32,787 nt of DNA from Desulfobacca sp. (GTDB taxonomy: Bacteria; Desulfobacterota; Desulfobaccia; Desulfobaccales; Desulfobaccaceae), in assembly GCA_028695935.1 (NCBI GenBank), contig JAQVHY010000021.1:1-32787 (forward strand), written 5' to 3'. The position numbers and the translations under genes were made by a program. This document shows, piece by piece, positions 8,972-18,208 of this stretch; the stretch's first letter is position 1, and every line of letters starts with the position of its first letter. A model generated the notes under the pieces. That model worked only from the letters and a program-made list of their open reading frames with translations, had not been told where the DNA came from and did no database searches.

Positions 8972-9373
8972 TCAACTCTTCAGATATTGAGAGAGAATAT
9001 CAGTTTCCGTGATCAACCCGATCAATTCCCCTTCCTGCACCACTGGCAAACAACCGATCTTTTTATCCAGCATCTTGCGGACCGCGGCTTTTAATTCTTC
9101 GTCTGGCGAGATGGTCACCAGGTCGGTCACCATGATATCTTTGATCCGGATGGTCTTCATCAGGTCTCGGGTCGCCCGGGTGCCGTAGCCCAGGGCCTGG
9201 GCCAGAGAGCTGCGGAACAGATCACGTTCAGAAATGATGCCTACCAGCTTTTTGCCTTCCACTACCGGTAGATGGCGGATGCGCCCCAACTGTATGATAT
9301 CGTTGGCCAGACTCAATTCATCCTCGAGATTCAACGTAGCCACATCTCGGACCATCACATCTCGGACTTTCAT
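8972..9373 (-). CDS. Tandem CBS-domain protein
   Basis: MKVRDVMVRDVATLNLEDEL...LPVVEGKKLVGIISERDLFR...IKDIMVTDLVTISPDEEL...GCLPVVQEGELIGLITETDIL. Confidence 0.93.
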   Translation of the reverse strand: MKVRDVMVRDVATLNLEDELSLANDIIQLGRIRHLPVVEGKKLVGIISERDLFRSSLAQALGYGTRATRDLMKTIRIKDIMVTDLVTISPDEELKAAVRKMLDKKIGCLPVVQEGELIGLITETDILSQYLKS

Positions 9374-9482
9374 GGATTACTCCTTTCGTGATAAACTGCG
9401 GCCCAACTAGTCATACTGACAAATAAAAATGCGCCCAAAGAAAAAACCGCGTCTAGATGATCAACTCAATACAAAAAGCTGT

Positions 9483-9498
9483 GATAACGGAAGTTATC
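9483..9498 (-). terminator. Weak candidate terminator after the lipoprotein gene
   Basis: GATAAC-GGAA-GTTATC stem. On the minus strand it is followed a few nt later by CTTTTTG. Confidence 0.35.
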
Positions 9499-9523
9499 TA
9501 ACTGCCCTCCACTTACTAAGAAA

Positions 9524-10234
9524 TCAATCAATTCGGGGTGGCTTGGGAAGCGTGGCAAATAGGTAGGTCAGACCCCGCTCCACCCGGTCATAAGCAACTT
9601 CATCTGCCACGCCCTTACCAAAAAGCACCATCGATTTTAAGCCGGTGCCCAAACTGGTGCTGGTCTCTTTCTGCCCGTGCCAGCGACAGCTACCGTCGGC
9701 CCCGACCAGGATTGCTTCCAAGGTCACATCGCTTTCCGCATCATATAAGATATCTTCGCCTTTGCTACGCATTCCATGCTTGGACAGAGCCAGATAATAT
9801 TCTCCGCCCCGGGCGCCATAAAGCCGCAGAGCACCGATCATAATGGCGTCAACATTTTTTTCCTGGGCCAGGCTGATGACGCGGTTGACATCCACCAGGG
9901 CAGAGTCGTCGCGCTCCACCATTTTGAAGGTTAAACATGGGTCGCCCCATCGTCCCCACTGTATCAGTTGCAGTTCTTGGGGGTCCCGGTCGTCAGTCAC
10001 GATATCAAAATTCGAGGCCAGGGCCAGCTTGTTCTCGGCAATATGCAGGATACGCCGCCCTTTATTCAAATCGTCCCACACCTTGCCCGGAAATCCCACC
10101 AACAGGACTTTATTAATGCCGGCGATGGAAGGCTGTGGGGCGGGAGTACTGGCACATCCCAGGTAGAAGATCATGGCGGCCAGGATCAGACCGCCGCCAA
10201 ACCGTAGTCCGAAGCTGGATTTTGAGTGGTTCAA
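9524..10234 (-). CDS. Lipoprotein of unknown function
   Basis: Signal sequence with lipobox (MIFYLGCAS) followed by a 210-aa globular region. Confidence 0.75.
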   Translation of the reverse strand: MNHSKSSFGLRFGGGLILAAMIFYLGCASTPAPQPSIAGINKVLLVGFPGKVWDDLNKGRRILHIAENKLALASNFDIVTDDRDPQELQLIQWGRWGDPCLTFKMVERDDSALVDVNRVISLAQEKNVDAIMIGALRLYGARGGEYYLALSKHGMRSKGEDILYDAESDVTLEAILVGADGSCRWHGQKETSTSLGTGLKSMVLFGKGVADEVAYDRVERGLTYLFATLPKPPRID

Positions 10235-10326
10235 GGTTAACTCCTAAGGTCCAAAGATGTCTTAAAGTCTGAAGATTTATTCGGTCGGTGCTAGTTAACT
10301 AGTTCCCATCCGAAAGTCCTCTGTTC

Positions 10327-10425
10327 CCCTCCCCCTGGATGGGGGAGGGCTAGGGTGGGGGTGAAAAATATCATATCATCTCGATATGCCCCCTCCCTCA
10401 ACCCCCTCCCATCAAGGGCGGGGGA
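10327..10425. repeat. REP/BIME-like pair of inverted G/C-tract hairpins
   Basis: CCCTCCCCC-TGGAT-GGGGGAGGG (10327-10349) plus a diverged inverted copy ending CCCCCTCCC-ATCAA-GGGCGGGGG near 10402-10424. Confidence 0.75.
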
Positions 10426-10440
10426 GTTTACGGATGAAAA

Positions 10441-11514
10441 TTAACTACTGGCCTGCCACTCCCGGCTGCGCGCACTCAGTTCGGCCAATGCGGCCAGGGC
10501 CTGCCGGGCCGCCTCTGGGGTCAGGTAGGCCAGGCCACAGGCCGGGGTCAGGAGACTCTGGGTGAGCAGGGCCTGGCGGTCCAGGCCGGTCTGGGCCAAG
10601 CGGATGATCTGCTCTTGAAACCGCTCCCAGAGCTGGTCAACCGTCTGGGCCGCTTCCGTGGGACTGGTAGGAACCGCGCCCCAGGCCAGATAACCGCCCC
10701 GGGCCAGGAATTTTTTCACCGCCTGATCATAGAGGATCAGGGTATCAAAAAAACCATGGGCGTCAAAGCTGAGAATATCGACCGGGGTCTCCAGCAACAT
10801 GGACCAGTCGGTGTTACCGCAGCAGTGGATGCCGAACAGCACCTCCCCGTATTGGCGGCAGGTATCCATGACCTCGGTGAGGGTGGCAATCACTTCGGCC
10901 CGGGAAATAGGCATAAAGGCCGAGCCAAAACCGGTCAGATAAGGCTCATCAAAGAAAATCACTGCGTGTTTGCCCTGGCGGCGAATTTCCTGGGCCTGCC
11001 AGGCGGCCTTTAAGGCCAGTCCCTGGGTCACGGCCTGGCTGATCTCTCGATCAAATAAAATGGCTTTGCCCTGCTGATCCTTAACCATACCGGCAAAGGT
11101 AACCGGACCCGCGACCTGACCTTTCAAAAATGCCGGTGAGGTCGGGGGCCGGGTCTGAACCGCGGCCAGCAAATCATAAAATCCCACGGCTTCCTGTGGA
11201 TGCAAAGCAAAAGAATCCAATTCCCCGCTCAGGGCCAGTTCATAAAATTGGGTCAGGGTCGTTTCCCGGTCGAGCTGGCCATTTAAGGAAACGGTCCGAT
11301 TTTCAGCATCCAACCTGAGACCCGGCAAGCCCCCGGCGGCTTGGGGCACCATGTCTTCTTGAAAGCCCAATTTGACCATCTGCGGCCAAAAAGGTATCTC
11401 TGGCAAGTATTTCAGGATTAAGGCGACCGCTTCTTGAGAGTTCAGAAACGGCACCGAACCGATCCCGGTCGCGGCTAAGGCTGGTAGAACACCCATAAAT
11501 TCACCAATTTTCAT
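10441..11514 (-). CDS. Cobalamin-independent methionine synthase-like (core MetE / UROD-MetE fold)
   Basis: ATGIGSVPFLNSQEAVALILKYLPEIPFWPQM; HCCGNTDWSMLLETPVDILSFDAHGF; SLLTPACGLAYLTPEAARQAL. Confidence 0.8.
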   Translation of the reverse strand: MKIGEFMGVLPALAATGIGSVPFLNSQEAVALILKYLPEIPFWPQMVKLGFQEDMVPQAAGGLPGLRLDAENRTVSLNGQLDRETTLTQFYELALSGELDSFALHPQEAVGFYDLLAAVQTRPPTSPAFLKGQVAGPVTFAGMVKDQQGKAILFDREISQAVTQGLALKAAWQAQEIRRQGKHAVIFFDEPYLTGFGSAFMPISRAEVIATLTEVMDTCRQYGEVLFGIHCCGNTDWSMLLETPVDILSFDAHGFFDTLILYDQAVKKFLARGGYLAWGAVPTSPTEAAQTVDQLWERFQEQIIRLAQTGLDRQALLTQSLLTPACGLAYLTPEAARQALAALAELSARSREWQASS

Positions 11515-11895
11515 TAATGGACGGATAATTTCTTCTAGAACGTAATATTTTTCCCCCCGCTTGTCAATAAACTAGGCCCTCCAGGCCAAAATTCGCTGGC
11601 CGGCCTGATTGATCGATAGCGCCGTAAAGGGGGGATAAATTTTTGTAGCCGGACCATAATAAATATATCTGCTTATGCGCTGATCGGTTAAAATAGCGAT
11701 CAGTCATTCGCCTTTCGAGCCGCGGCATGATGTCTGAGCCTGCGATGGCAAAGCCGTGGAAAATCGCAATGTTAATTAGTCTGTTAGAAATAGGTTAAAA
11801 TTTTTCTGATCATCCGGGTGGTTAAATTTGCCGACAGAGCTATCGGCAGATAGAATCAGAACCAAAGGCGAGGGGTCGCACTCCTTATCTCGGAA

Positions 11896-13278
11896 ATGTT
11901 CGACAACTCTCTGAAAAAGAAATTGTTCGGACTGCTCAAATCGCCCCAGATGTTGCTGGTGGGGGGATTTGCCGGGGTTATTTTGCTGGGGTCGCTCTTG
12001 CTGTCCCTACCCTGGGCGCATCAGTCCGGCCCGCTCCGTTATTTGGATGCGCTGTTTACTTCGACTTCCGCAGTATGCGTCACCGGTCTGATTGTGGTGG
12101 ACACCGGTACCGCTTATACCTTATTCGGCCAGATCGTCATTTTGATGCTCATTCAAACCGGCGGCCTGGGGGTTATGACCTTTGCCGCCCTGATTTTCCA
12201 GATGCTGGGTCGGCGTCTGTCTTTACAATCACAGGCGGTATTGCATGATTCATTCTTCCAACGGGATCTGGGCAGCGATTTCAAACGGATTTTCGGTCAT
12301 ATCCTCTTAACTACGATTACGATCGAAGCACTCGGCGCCCTCCTGATCTTTTTGGCCCTCTGGGGGCGCACTGAGGATTTAGGGGGATCGTTCTATTCCA
12401 GCATATTTCACTCGGTATCGGCCTTTTGTAATGCCGGTTTCTCTATTTATAAGAATAGCCTGATCGAAGTGCGGGATAGTGAGTTGGTGATAATCACCAT
12501 CATGCTGCTGATAATCACCGGGGGTCTGGGGTATGGGGTGCTGCTCGAACTTTGGCGGTCATGTCGGTATGGGTTGGGCTGGGGCGCGAGACAGGGCAGT
12601 GGACATCTGCTTTCGGTGCACGCCCGGGTGGTGCTCTGGACCAGCAGCGTCCTGATTGTTGCCGGAACCTTGGGTTTACTGGTATTGGGCCTTACCGCCG
12701 AAGTACACTCCTGGAGCGAAAAAATCTTGGACGCGCTATTTCAGTCAGTGACGGCCCGGACCGCGGGATTTAATACCATCCAGATCGGTTGGCTGCCTTT
12801 TGGCTCCTTGTTTCTAATTGCTATGTTGATGTTTATTGGCGGCTCCCCGGGGTCCTGTGCGGGTGGCATCAAAACTACCTCCTTCGCCATCTGGCTCGCC
12901 GAATTCCGGGCTAGACTGCGGGGCGAAGCGGAGGTTAGAATTCTCGACCGCCGCCTGCCCTGGGAAATTTTATGGCGGAACACCCTGCTTATCCGCCTGG
13001 CCGTAGTCTGGAACCTCATGGGTATCTTAATACTTCTGGCTACTGAAGGTCTGCAACCCGGAGTGGGCATGCAGGAGGTGGTCTTTGAGCAAATATCAGC
13101 CTTTGGCACCGTGGGCCTGTCAACCGGGTTAACCGAAAAACTGTCGGATTTCGGGCGATTGTGGATTATCGCCACCATGTTTGTGGGTAGAGTGGGGCCG
13201 CTGACTCTGGCCATCTGGATCCTGCCGGAAAAACATGTTCCGGTGCGTTATCCGGTGGGGAAGGTAATGATCGGATGA
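11896..13278 (+). CDS. trkH: TrkH/KtrB-family potassium transporter membrane subunit
   Basis: TSTSAVCVTGLIVVDTG, SVSAFCNAGFS, SVTARTAGFNTI, FIGGSPGSCAGGIKTTSFAI, SAFGTVGLSTGLT: the P-loop selectivity repeats. Confidence 0.95.
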   Translation: MFDNSLKKKLFGLLKSPQMLLVGGFAGVILLGSLLLSLPWAHQSGPLRYLDALFTSTSAVCVTGLIVVDTGTAYTLFGQIVILMLIQTGGLGVMTFAALIFQMLGRRLSLQSQAVLHDSFFQRDLGSDFKRIFGHILLTTITIEALGALLIFLALWGRTEDLGGSFYSSIFHSVSAFCNAGFSIYKNSLIEVRDSELVIITIMLLIITGGLGYGVLLELWRSCRYGLGWGARQGSGHLLSVHARVVLWTSSVLIVAGTLGLLVLGLTAEVHSWSEKILDALFQSVTARTAGFNTIQIGWLPFGSLFLIAMLMFIGGSPGSCAGGIKTTSFAIWLAEFRARLRGEAEVRILDRRLPWEILWRNTLLIRLAVVWNLMGILILLATEGLQPGVGMQEVVFEQISAFGTVGLSTGLTEKLSDFGRLWIIATMFVGRVGPLTLAIWILPEKHVPVRYPVGKVMIG

Positions 13279-13940
13279 AATACAAAAAGCATATCTGTGT
13301 AGTAGGACTGGGCCAATTCGGCACCGAACTGGCGAAGAAACTGGCTTTAAGCTGTGAAGTTCTGGCCTTGGATTGGAATGAGGACCGGGTTAACGCCCTG
13401 GTTGACCAGGTACAACGCGCCGTAATGCTGGATGCCCGCAACTTTGCCGCCTTGAACTCGGTAGTGACCGCAAATTTTGATGAGGCCATTGTTAGTCTAG
13501 GCGAAAGCGTGGAAGCCAGTATCTTATGTACCTTACATCTGAAGAAAATCGGGTTGAGGATGATTCGGGCCAAGGCGATCAGTGAAGATCATGCCGCGAT
13601 CTTAAACGCGGTCGGGGCGCAAGAAGTGATCTTTCCCGAGCGTGAGACCGCCCGCCGTTTGGCCCTACAGATCATCAACCCGAATCTGCTGGACTTCATT
13701 GGCCTGGCCGAAGGTTATCAGGTCATGGAGGTGGCGCCGCCCAATGCCTTCTACGGTCACAGCATCGTGGAACTAGAATTAAGAAAGCGCTTTGGGGTTT
13801 TCGTAATTGCCATCAAGGAACTGGTGCCGGAGCGCTTCGTGTTTCTGCCCGACCCCAGTTTTGTCATTAAACCCAGCGATATTATGGTGATGATCGGGCG
13901 TCAGGAGGAGCTCTTGCGCCTCCAGAAGGGTGAGATTTAG
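13275..13940 (+). CDS. trkA: TrkA/KtrA-family RCK potassium channel regulator
   Basis: KHICVVGLGQFGTELAKKL Rossmann motif and C-terminal RCK_C (IVELELRKRFGVFVIAIKE...DIMVMIGRQEELLRL). Overlaps the trkH stop (ATGA). Confidence 0.93.
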   Translation: MKYKKHICVVGLGQFGTELAKKLALSCEVLALDWNEDRVNALVDQVQRAVMLDARNFAALNSVVTANFDEAIVSLGESVEASILCTLHLKKIGLRMIRAKAISEDHAAILNAVGAQEVIFPERETARRLALQIINPNLLDFIGLAEGYQVMEVAPPNAFYGHSIVELELRKRFGVFVIAIKELVPERFVFLPDPSFVIKPSDIMVMIGRQEELLRLQKGEI

Positions 13941-14064
13941 GCTGTTGGGCTTTCTGGTCCTAAAGTTAAGAATTCTTTCTGACGAAAATGATTTAAAAAA
14001 CCTTTAACATTACCTTGACTGAGCGCAGGGCCGGGAAAATCCATAAACACCGGGGGTTATCCTA

Positions 14065-14580
14065 ATGTCAATGGCAACTTGCCGGGAATGTCAGAAAGAG
14101 GTGAGCACCGAGGCCCAGACCTGTCCCCATTGTGGCGCTCCACGTCCCACCGACCGGGAGTGGCACGGTACGGGCTATGAATGGAAATCGACTCGGAGCT
14201 ATTGGGGCTATCCCCTGGTGCATATCGCTTACGGCAAAGACGCCCGCGGCCGACGGCGGGTAGCCAAGGGCATCATCGCCATCGGGCAATATGGCATCGG
14301 CCTGTTTACCTTGGCCCAATTCGGCGTCGGGATCGTTTTTGGCCTGGGTCAATTCATTTTCGCGCCCTTAGTCGTGGCGCAATTCGCGGGAGGGATAATC
14401 CTGGCATTGGGGCAGTTCGCCTCAGGATACGTGGCGATTGGCCAATTTGTCGTAGCCTACTATGGCCTGGCCTGCGCCGGCGCGGGGGTATATATCTGGA
14501 CCCCCGACCGCCATGATGTTGAAGCGGTGCAGTTTTTCCACTCCCTGTGGGCAATGCTTAAGCAATTCATTAGTTTCTAG
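14065..14580 (+). CDS. Zinc-ribbon protein with hydrophobic GQF-type repeats
   Basis: CRECQKEVSTEAQTCPHCG zinc ribbon, then AIGQYGIGLFTLAQFGVGIVFGLGQFIFAPLVVAQFAGGIILALGQFASGYVAIGQFVVAYYG. Confidence 0.82.
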   Translation: MSMATCRECQKEVSTEAQTCPHCGAPRPTDREWHGTGYEWKSTRSYWGYPLVHIAYGKDARGRRRVAKGIIAIGQYGIGLFTLAQFGVGIVFGLGQFIFAPLVVAQFAGGIILALGQFASGYVAIGQFVVAYYGLACAGAGVYIWTPDRHDVEAVQFFHSLWAMLKQFISF

Positions 14581-14615
14581 TGAGTTTGGTCAGGGAGGAT
14601 TAATTTTTAGGGTGG

Positions 14616-14734
14616 GGCGCGTCCGAGGCGCCAAATATAGATGACTTCCAGCAAATCCAGTCTGGTTTTGGTGCGTAGGACGCACCCTATTTTTTGCTCG
14701 TTATATGTCCTTTGTAAGGCGCGTCCTACGCGCC
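14616..14734. repeat. Cluster of three 17-nt REP-like palindromes
   Basis: GGCGCGTCCGAGGCGCC (14616-14632), GGTGCGTAGGACGCACC (14670-14686), GGCGCGTCCTACGCGCC (14718-14734); the middle copy is in opposite orientation. Confidence 0.8.
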
Positions 14735-15012
14735 AAAAATGGTTCTTGAGACGCAACCCACATTCATTGTTAATGGTTGGTGGGTGTTCCGATGAACACT
14801 TATCAATCGACCGGAACACCACGGCTTTAATGGACCAGATCCGCACCTCTCAGGCAGAAGGGCCGAAAATGGGTTGCCTAGCTGCTCAATCCCCGCAGAT
14901 CTGGTAAGATAGATCTGGCCCGGATTGGTTAATTCCGTCTTAAAGTGGGTTAATCAACCCTGCGGTAGATCAAGCTCCCGGCTGAGAAATTCTAGAAAGG
15001 TGTGCAAGCCTG

Positions 15013-15666
15013 ATGACTTTTGCATGGCCAGAAGTGGATTGGGTGCTGCTCGATATGGATGGCACCCTGTTAGATAAATATTTTGACGATTATTTCTGGG
15101 AAACCCTGGTGCCGGCGGAATATGCTCGCCGGCAGGGGCTGAAACCGGACGCGGCCCGCCGTGCAGTTTTGGCCCGTTATCAGCGGGAAGAAGGCACCCT
15201 GAACTGGACCGATGTCGATTTCTGGTCCCGGGAACTGGACCTGGATATCCCGGCTCTCAAAGCCGGCATCCGCCATCTGATCGAGGTGCATCCGGACAGC
15301 GAAGTTTTTTTACAGTTTCTTCAAAATTTGGGAAAAAAGATCGCCTTGGTCACCAACGCCCATTACAAAACCCTGGACCTGAAGATGTCGCATGTCGGCC
15401 TCTTAGGTTATTTTGACCAGGTGATATCTTCTTTTGATTTAGGGATGCCCAAGGAGGAGGTAAGGTTCTGGCAGGTTCTGGCCGATCAGCTCCGACTCGA
15501 CCCGCAGCGCACCCTGCTGATCGACGATAATGAGGAGATCCTGCAAGCGGCGCTCCGGTTCGGTCTGAAATATCTATTTTTTAAGGCCAAACCTAGTTCT
15601 CAGGCCGAAGCCGGGATTTCCCACCACTTTCCGATGATCTCCAGATTTTGGGAATTAATGGCTTAA
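15013..15666 (+). CDS. HAD-superfamily hydrolase, GMP/IMP nucleotidase YrfG-like
   Basis: VDWVLLDMDGTLLDKYFDDYFWETLVP...LVTNAHYKTLDLKMSHVGLLGYFD...GMPKEEVRFW...TLLIDDNEEIL. Confidence 0.85.
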   Translation: MTFAWPEVDWVLLDMDGTLLDKYFDDYFWETLVPAEYARRQGLKPDAARRAVLARYQREEGTLNWTDVDFWSRELDLDIPALKAGIRHLIEVHPDSEVFLQFLQNLGKKIALVTNAHYKTLDLKMSHVGLLGYFDQVISSFDLGMPKEEVRFWQVLADQLRLDPQRTLLIDDNEEILQAALRFGLKYLFFKAKPSSQAEAGISHHFPMISRFWELMA

Positions 15667-15713
15667 AGGGGCAGAGCGGGAGCGGTCCGACTGCCGGGCA
15701 AGCGATACGGCTC

Positions 15714-16967
15714 TCAATCCGCCTTGGTCCGCCAGATCCGGGCCCCCAGGGCGGAAAGCTTGTGTTCTAATTGTTCGTAGCCCCGGTCAAGATGATAAAC
15801 CCGGTGGACTTCGGTGACGCCCCGGGCCGCCAGGCCAGCCAGGACCAGCGAGGCGCTGGCCCGCAGATCGGTGGCCATTACCGGGGCCCCCTGCAGGTAC
15901 CGGACGCCGCGCACCAGGGCGTGATTACCGGAAACCACGATATCCGCGCCCAGACGGCGAAGCTCGCTGACGTGCATAAAGCGTTTTTCAAAGATGTTTT
16001 CGGTGATCAGGCTGGCACCCTCGGCGATACACATCAAGGCCATGAATTGGGCCTGCATATCGGTGGGAAACCCCGGATAAGGATGGGTCATAACGTCAAC
16101 CCCGACCAGATGCTTGGCGGGCTTTACCTCTAACCGGCGGTCTTCGGTGGTCAAGCGGACTCCGGCCTCCTGGAACTTATCCAGCACTGCGGTAAGATGC
16201 TCGCAAGGCACACCGCGAATCGTAACCTCGCCTTGGGTAATCGCGGCCGCGGTCAGGTAAGTAGCGGCCTCAATGCGGTCCGGCATAATCGTATGGCTGG
16301 CCGGCGACAGACTCTGCACCCCGCGAATAGTTAAGACGTCGCTGCCGATGCCGTCGATCTCGGCCCCCATGGCTACCAGGAAGCGGGCCAGATCAGCGAC
16401 TTCCGGCTCCTGCGCGGCGTTGTGGATGACCGTGGTGCCATCGGCTAAGGTGGCGGCCATCATCAAGTTTTCGGTGCCGGTGACGCTGGGCAGTTCCAGA
16501 TGGATAGGCGCCCCTTGCAGACGGCGGACCTTGGCCTCGACGTAGCCGTGTTTCAGGGTGACCTTGACCCCCATCTCCTCCAGACCCTTGAGATGGAGGT
16601 TGATCGGTCGGGCCCCGATGGCACAGCCGCCCGGCAGGGAAACCCGGGCCTGTCCGGCCCGCGCCACTAATGGCCCCAATACCAGTACCGCGGCCCGCAT
16701 GGTCTTGACCAATGCATAGGGTGCTTCACAGCAGGTCAACCGGCTGGTATCCACCGCCAGGCCCTCATGATCCGTAAATTTGGCTCCCAGGTTACCCAGC
16801 AACTTTTTGGCGGTGCGGATATCGGCCAGATTGGGGACATTGCTGAGTTGGTTAATCCCCGGGGCTAGCAGGGTGGCCGCCAGAATCGGCAGCGCGGCAT
16901 TTTTGGCCCCACTGATGGCGACCTCTCCTCGGAGTGGAATCCCGCCTTCAATGACAATCTTATCCAT
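15714..16967 (-). CDS. murA: UDP-N-acetylglucosamine 1-carboxyvinyltransferase
   Basis: [35 protein letters not shown]; active-site loop [22 protein letters not shown] with Cys; [15 protein letters not shown]. Start moved to MDKIVIEGG. Confidence 0.97.
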   Translation of the reverse strand: MDKIVIEGGIPLRGEVAISGAKNAALPILAATLLAPGINQLSNVPNLADIRTAKKLLGNLGAKFTDHEGLAVDTSRLTCCEAPYALVKTMRAAVLVLGPLVARAGQARVSLPGGCAIGARPINLHLKGLEEMGVKVTLKHGYVEAKVRRLQGAPIHLELPSVTGTENLMMAATLADGTTVIHNAAQEPEVADLARFLVAMGAEIDGIGSDVLTIRGVQSLSPASHTIMPDRIEAATYLTAAAITQGEVTIRGVPCEHLTAVLDKFQEAGVRLTTEDRRLEVKPAKHLVGVDVMTHPYPGFPTDMQAQFMALMCIAEGASLITENIFEKRFMHVSELRRLGADIVVSGNHALVRGVRYLQGAPVMATDLRASASLVLAGLAARGVTEVHRVYHLDRGYEQLEHKLSALGARIWRTKAD

Positions 16968-17073
16968 AGCCCTTCGAATAACACACTGGCAGATAAAACT
17001 CAATGTCTAACTGATCATAGAAACATCTCGATCAAGGCCCCACATTTCTTTGGGTCTGAGTTTCTACCGGCGA

Positions 17074-17844
17074 TCATTTTTCGACCTGGTGGAGTTCCGC
17101 CTCTGAAGTCGGTTTAAAGGTCTTGGATTTGAAGGTCTCATCCTGGGGCAGTTCCACCTCCCATTTCGGTATCAGGTCAATCTGGATCAGAGCCGCAGCT
17201 ATCTGACATTCCAGGAGGTGGCCGCCGCCGGTCCGGTCCTCGGTTAAAAAATGCAAGTGGTATCCCGGCACTTGGAGATTTTGGGTAAACTCGGGCGAGT
17301 AGAAGCCGACCACGGTCCCTTGAACCTCATGGAATTCAAAAAAAATTTGATCCTTGACCACTTCGGTTAACGGCGGGTAAGGCGGGTACTGCTGGGGGAC
17401 GCTCCTGGTCTTAATATAGCCGAAGTGCCCCTGAATCTGAATAGCATAAAACAGGTTACGGCTGGGAAGGAGGGCATTAAGCTCTTCGGTCAGTTGCCGG
17501 TAATTTTTTACCTTACTGATCTCTTTAGATATTTCTGGACGGAACCAGACCACCGCGGCAAACGGGGTCAATTCCTGGTCATCCAACCGGTAAGCCCGAC
17601 CATCGGCCCTGACCTGATAAAACTCCCCCTGCAATACTACTAATTCGCCGTCCAATCCATTGAGGGTGCCCAGGCCCAGATCTCCCTTGGTCTTTAGCTG
17701 ACCGATGCTGGTGTGGCCGTCATATACGCCCTGCATCAATGCCTGCAGGGTGGACACTTGATAAAGCGTGGAGGAAGCGGGTACTGCAGTCGAACATCCG
17801 GTTATCAGGATCAGAGTGCTTAATAAGGCCCAAACTTTGTTCAT
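17074..17844 (-). CDS. Alpha-acetolactate decarboxylase with lipoprotein signal peptide
   Basis: LYQVSTLQALMQGVYDGHTSIGQLKTKGDLGLGTLNGLDGELVVLQGEFYQVRADG and metal-ligand motif GYHLHFLTEDRTGGGHLLEC. N-terminal LILITGCS lipobox. Confidence 0.92.
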   Translation of the reverse strand: MNKVWALLSTLILITGCSTAVPASSTLYQVSTLQALMQGVYDGHTSIGQLKTKGDLGLGTLNGLDGELVVLQGEFYQVRADGRAYRLDDQELTPFAAVVWFRPEISKEISKVKNYRQLTEELNALLPSRNLFYAIQIQGHFGYIKTRSVPQQYPPYPPLTEVVKDQIFFEFHEVQGTVVGFYSPEFTQNLQVPGYHLHFLTEDRTGGGHLLECQIAAALIQIDLIPKWEVELPQDETFKSKTFKPTSEAELHQVEK

Positions 17845-18208
17845 TCCGACCTCGGTGCGATTTTTTTTGACGATTACGAGTTATAAATCATAAAAATATG
17901 TTTGCCAATCTGAGAATCCCTGCCCGGCTATTTTGGGGGCCGCGCCACCACAAACAATCCACTTTTTTAAACCGGGCTTTACAGATTTGGCCAACCTAAG
18001 GTGGCATCTTTTACAAGGCTGCAAGTCAGAATTTACCGGCAGCGAACTTTTTACCCGGAATAGGGGTTAGATCTCAGGGCCGACAACGACTGACCTTTAG
18101 TAACGTATTTACATAATGCTAAATTATCGTTAGTATAAATTTTTTTATTAAAAAAGCTTTAATCTGGCTGTACTACTGATTAGAACTGGACAATATGGAG
18201 TTCAAAAA

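Noticed and set aside
11520-11895. ydaO-type (c-di-AMP) riboswitch upstream of trkH
   Set aside because: The region has stems (for example TGCGAT...ATCGCA) and K+ transport genes follow, but I could not match the conserved ydaO core; a cmscan would be needed.
14641-14907. 88-aa plus-strand ORF
   Set aside because: It runs through the REP-like palindromes and the repeat/operator region, and has no SD or recognisable domain; most likely spurious.
18120-18180. AT-rich palindrome TTTTTTATTAAAAAA before the glycosylase gene
   Set aside because: Low-complexity A/T run in a promoter-like region; no specific support for more.
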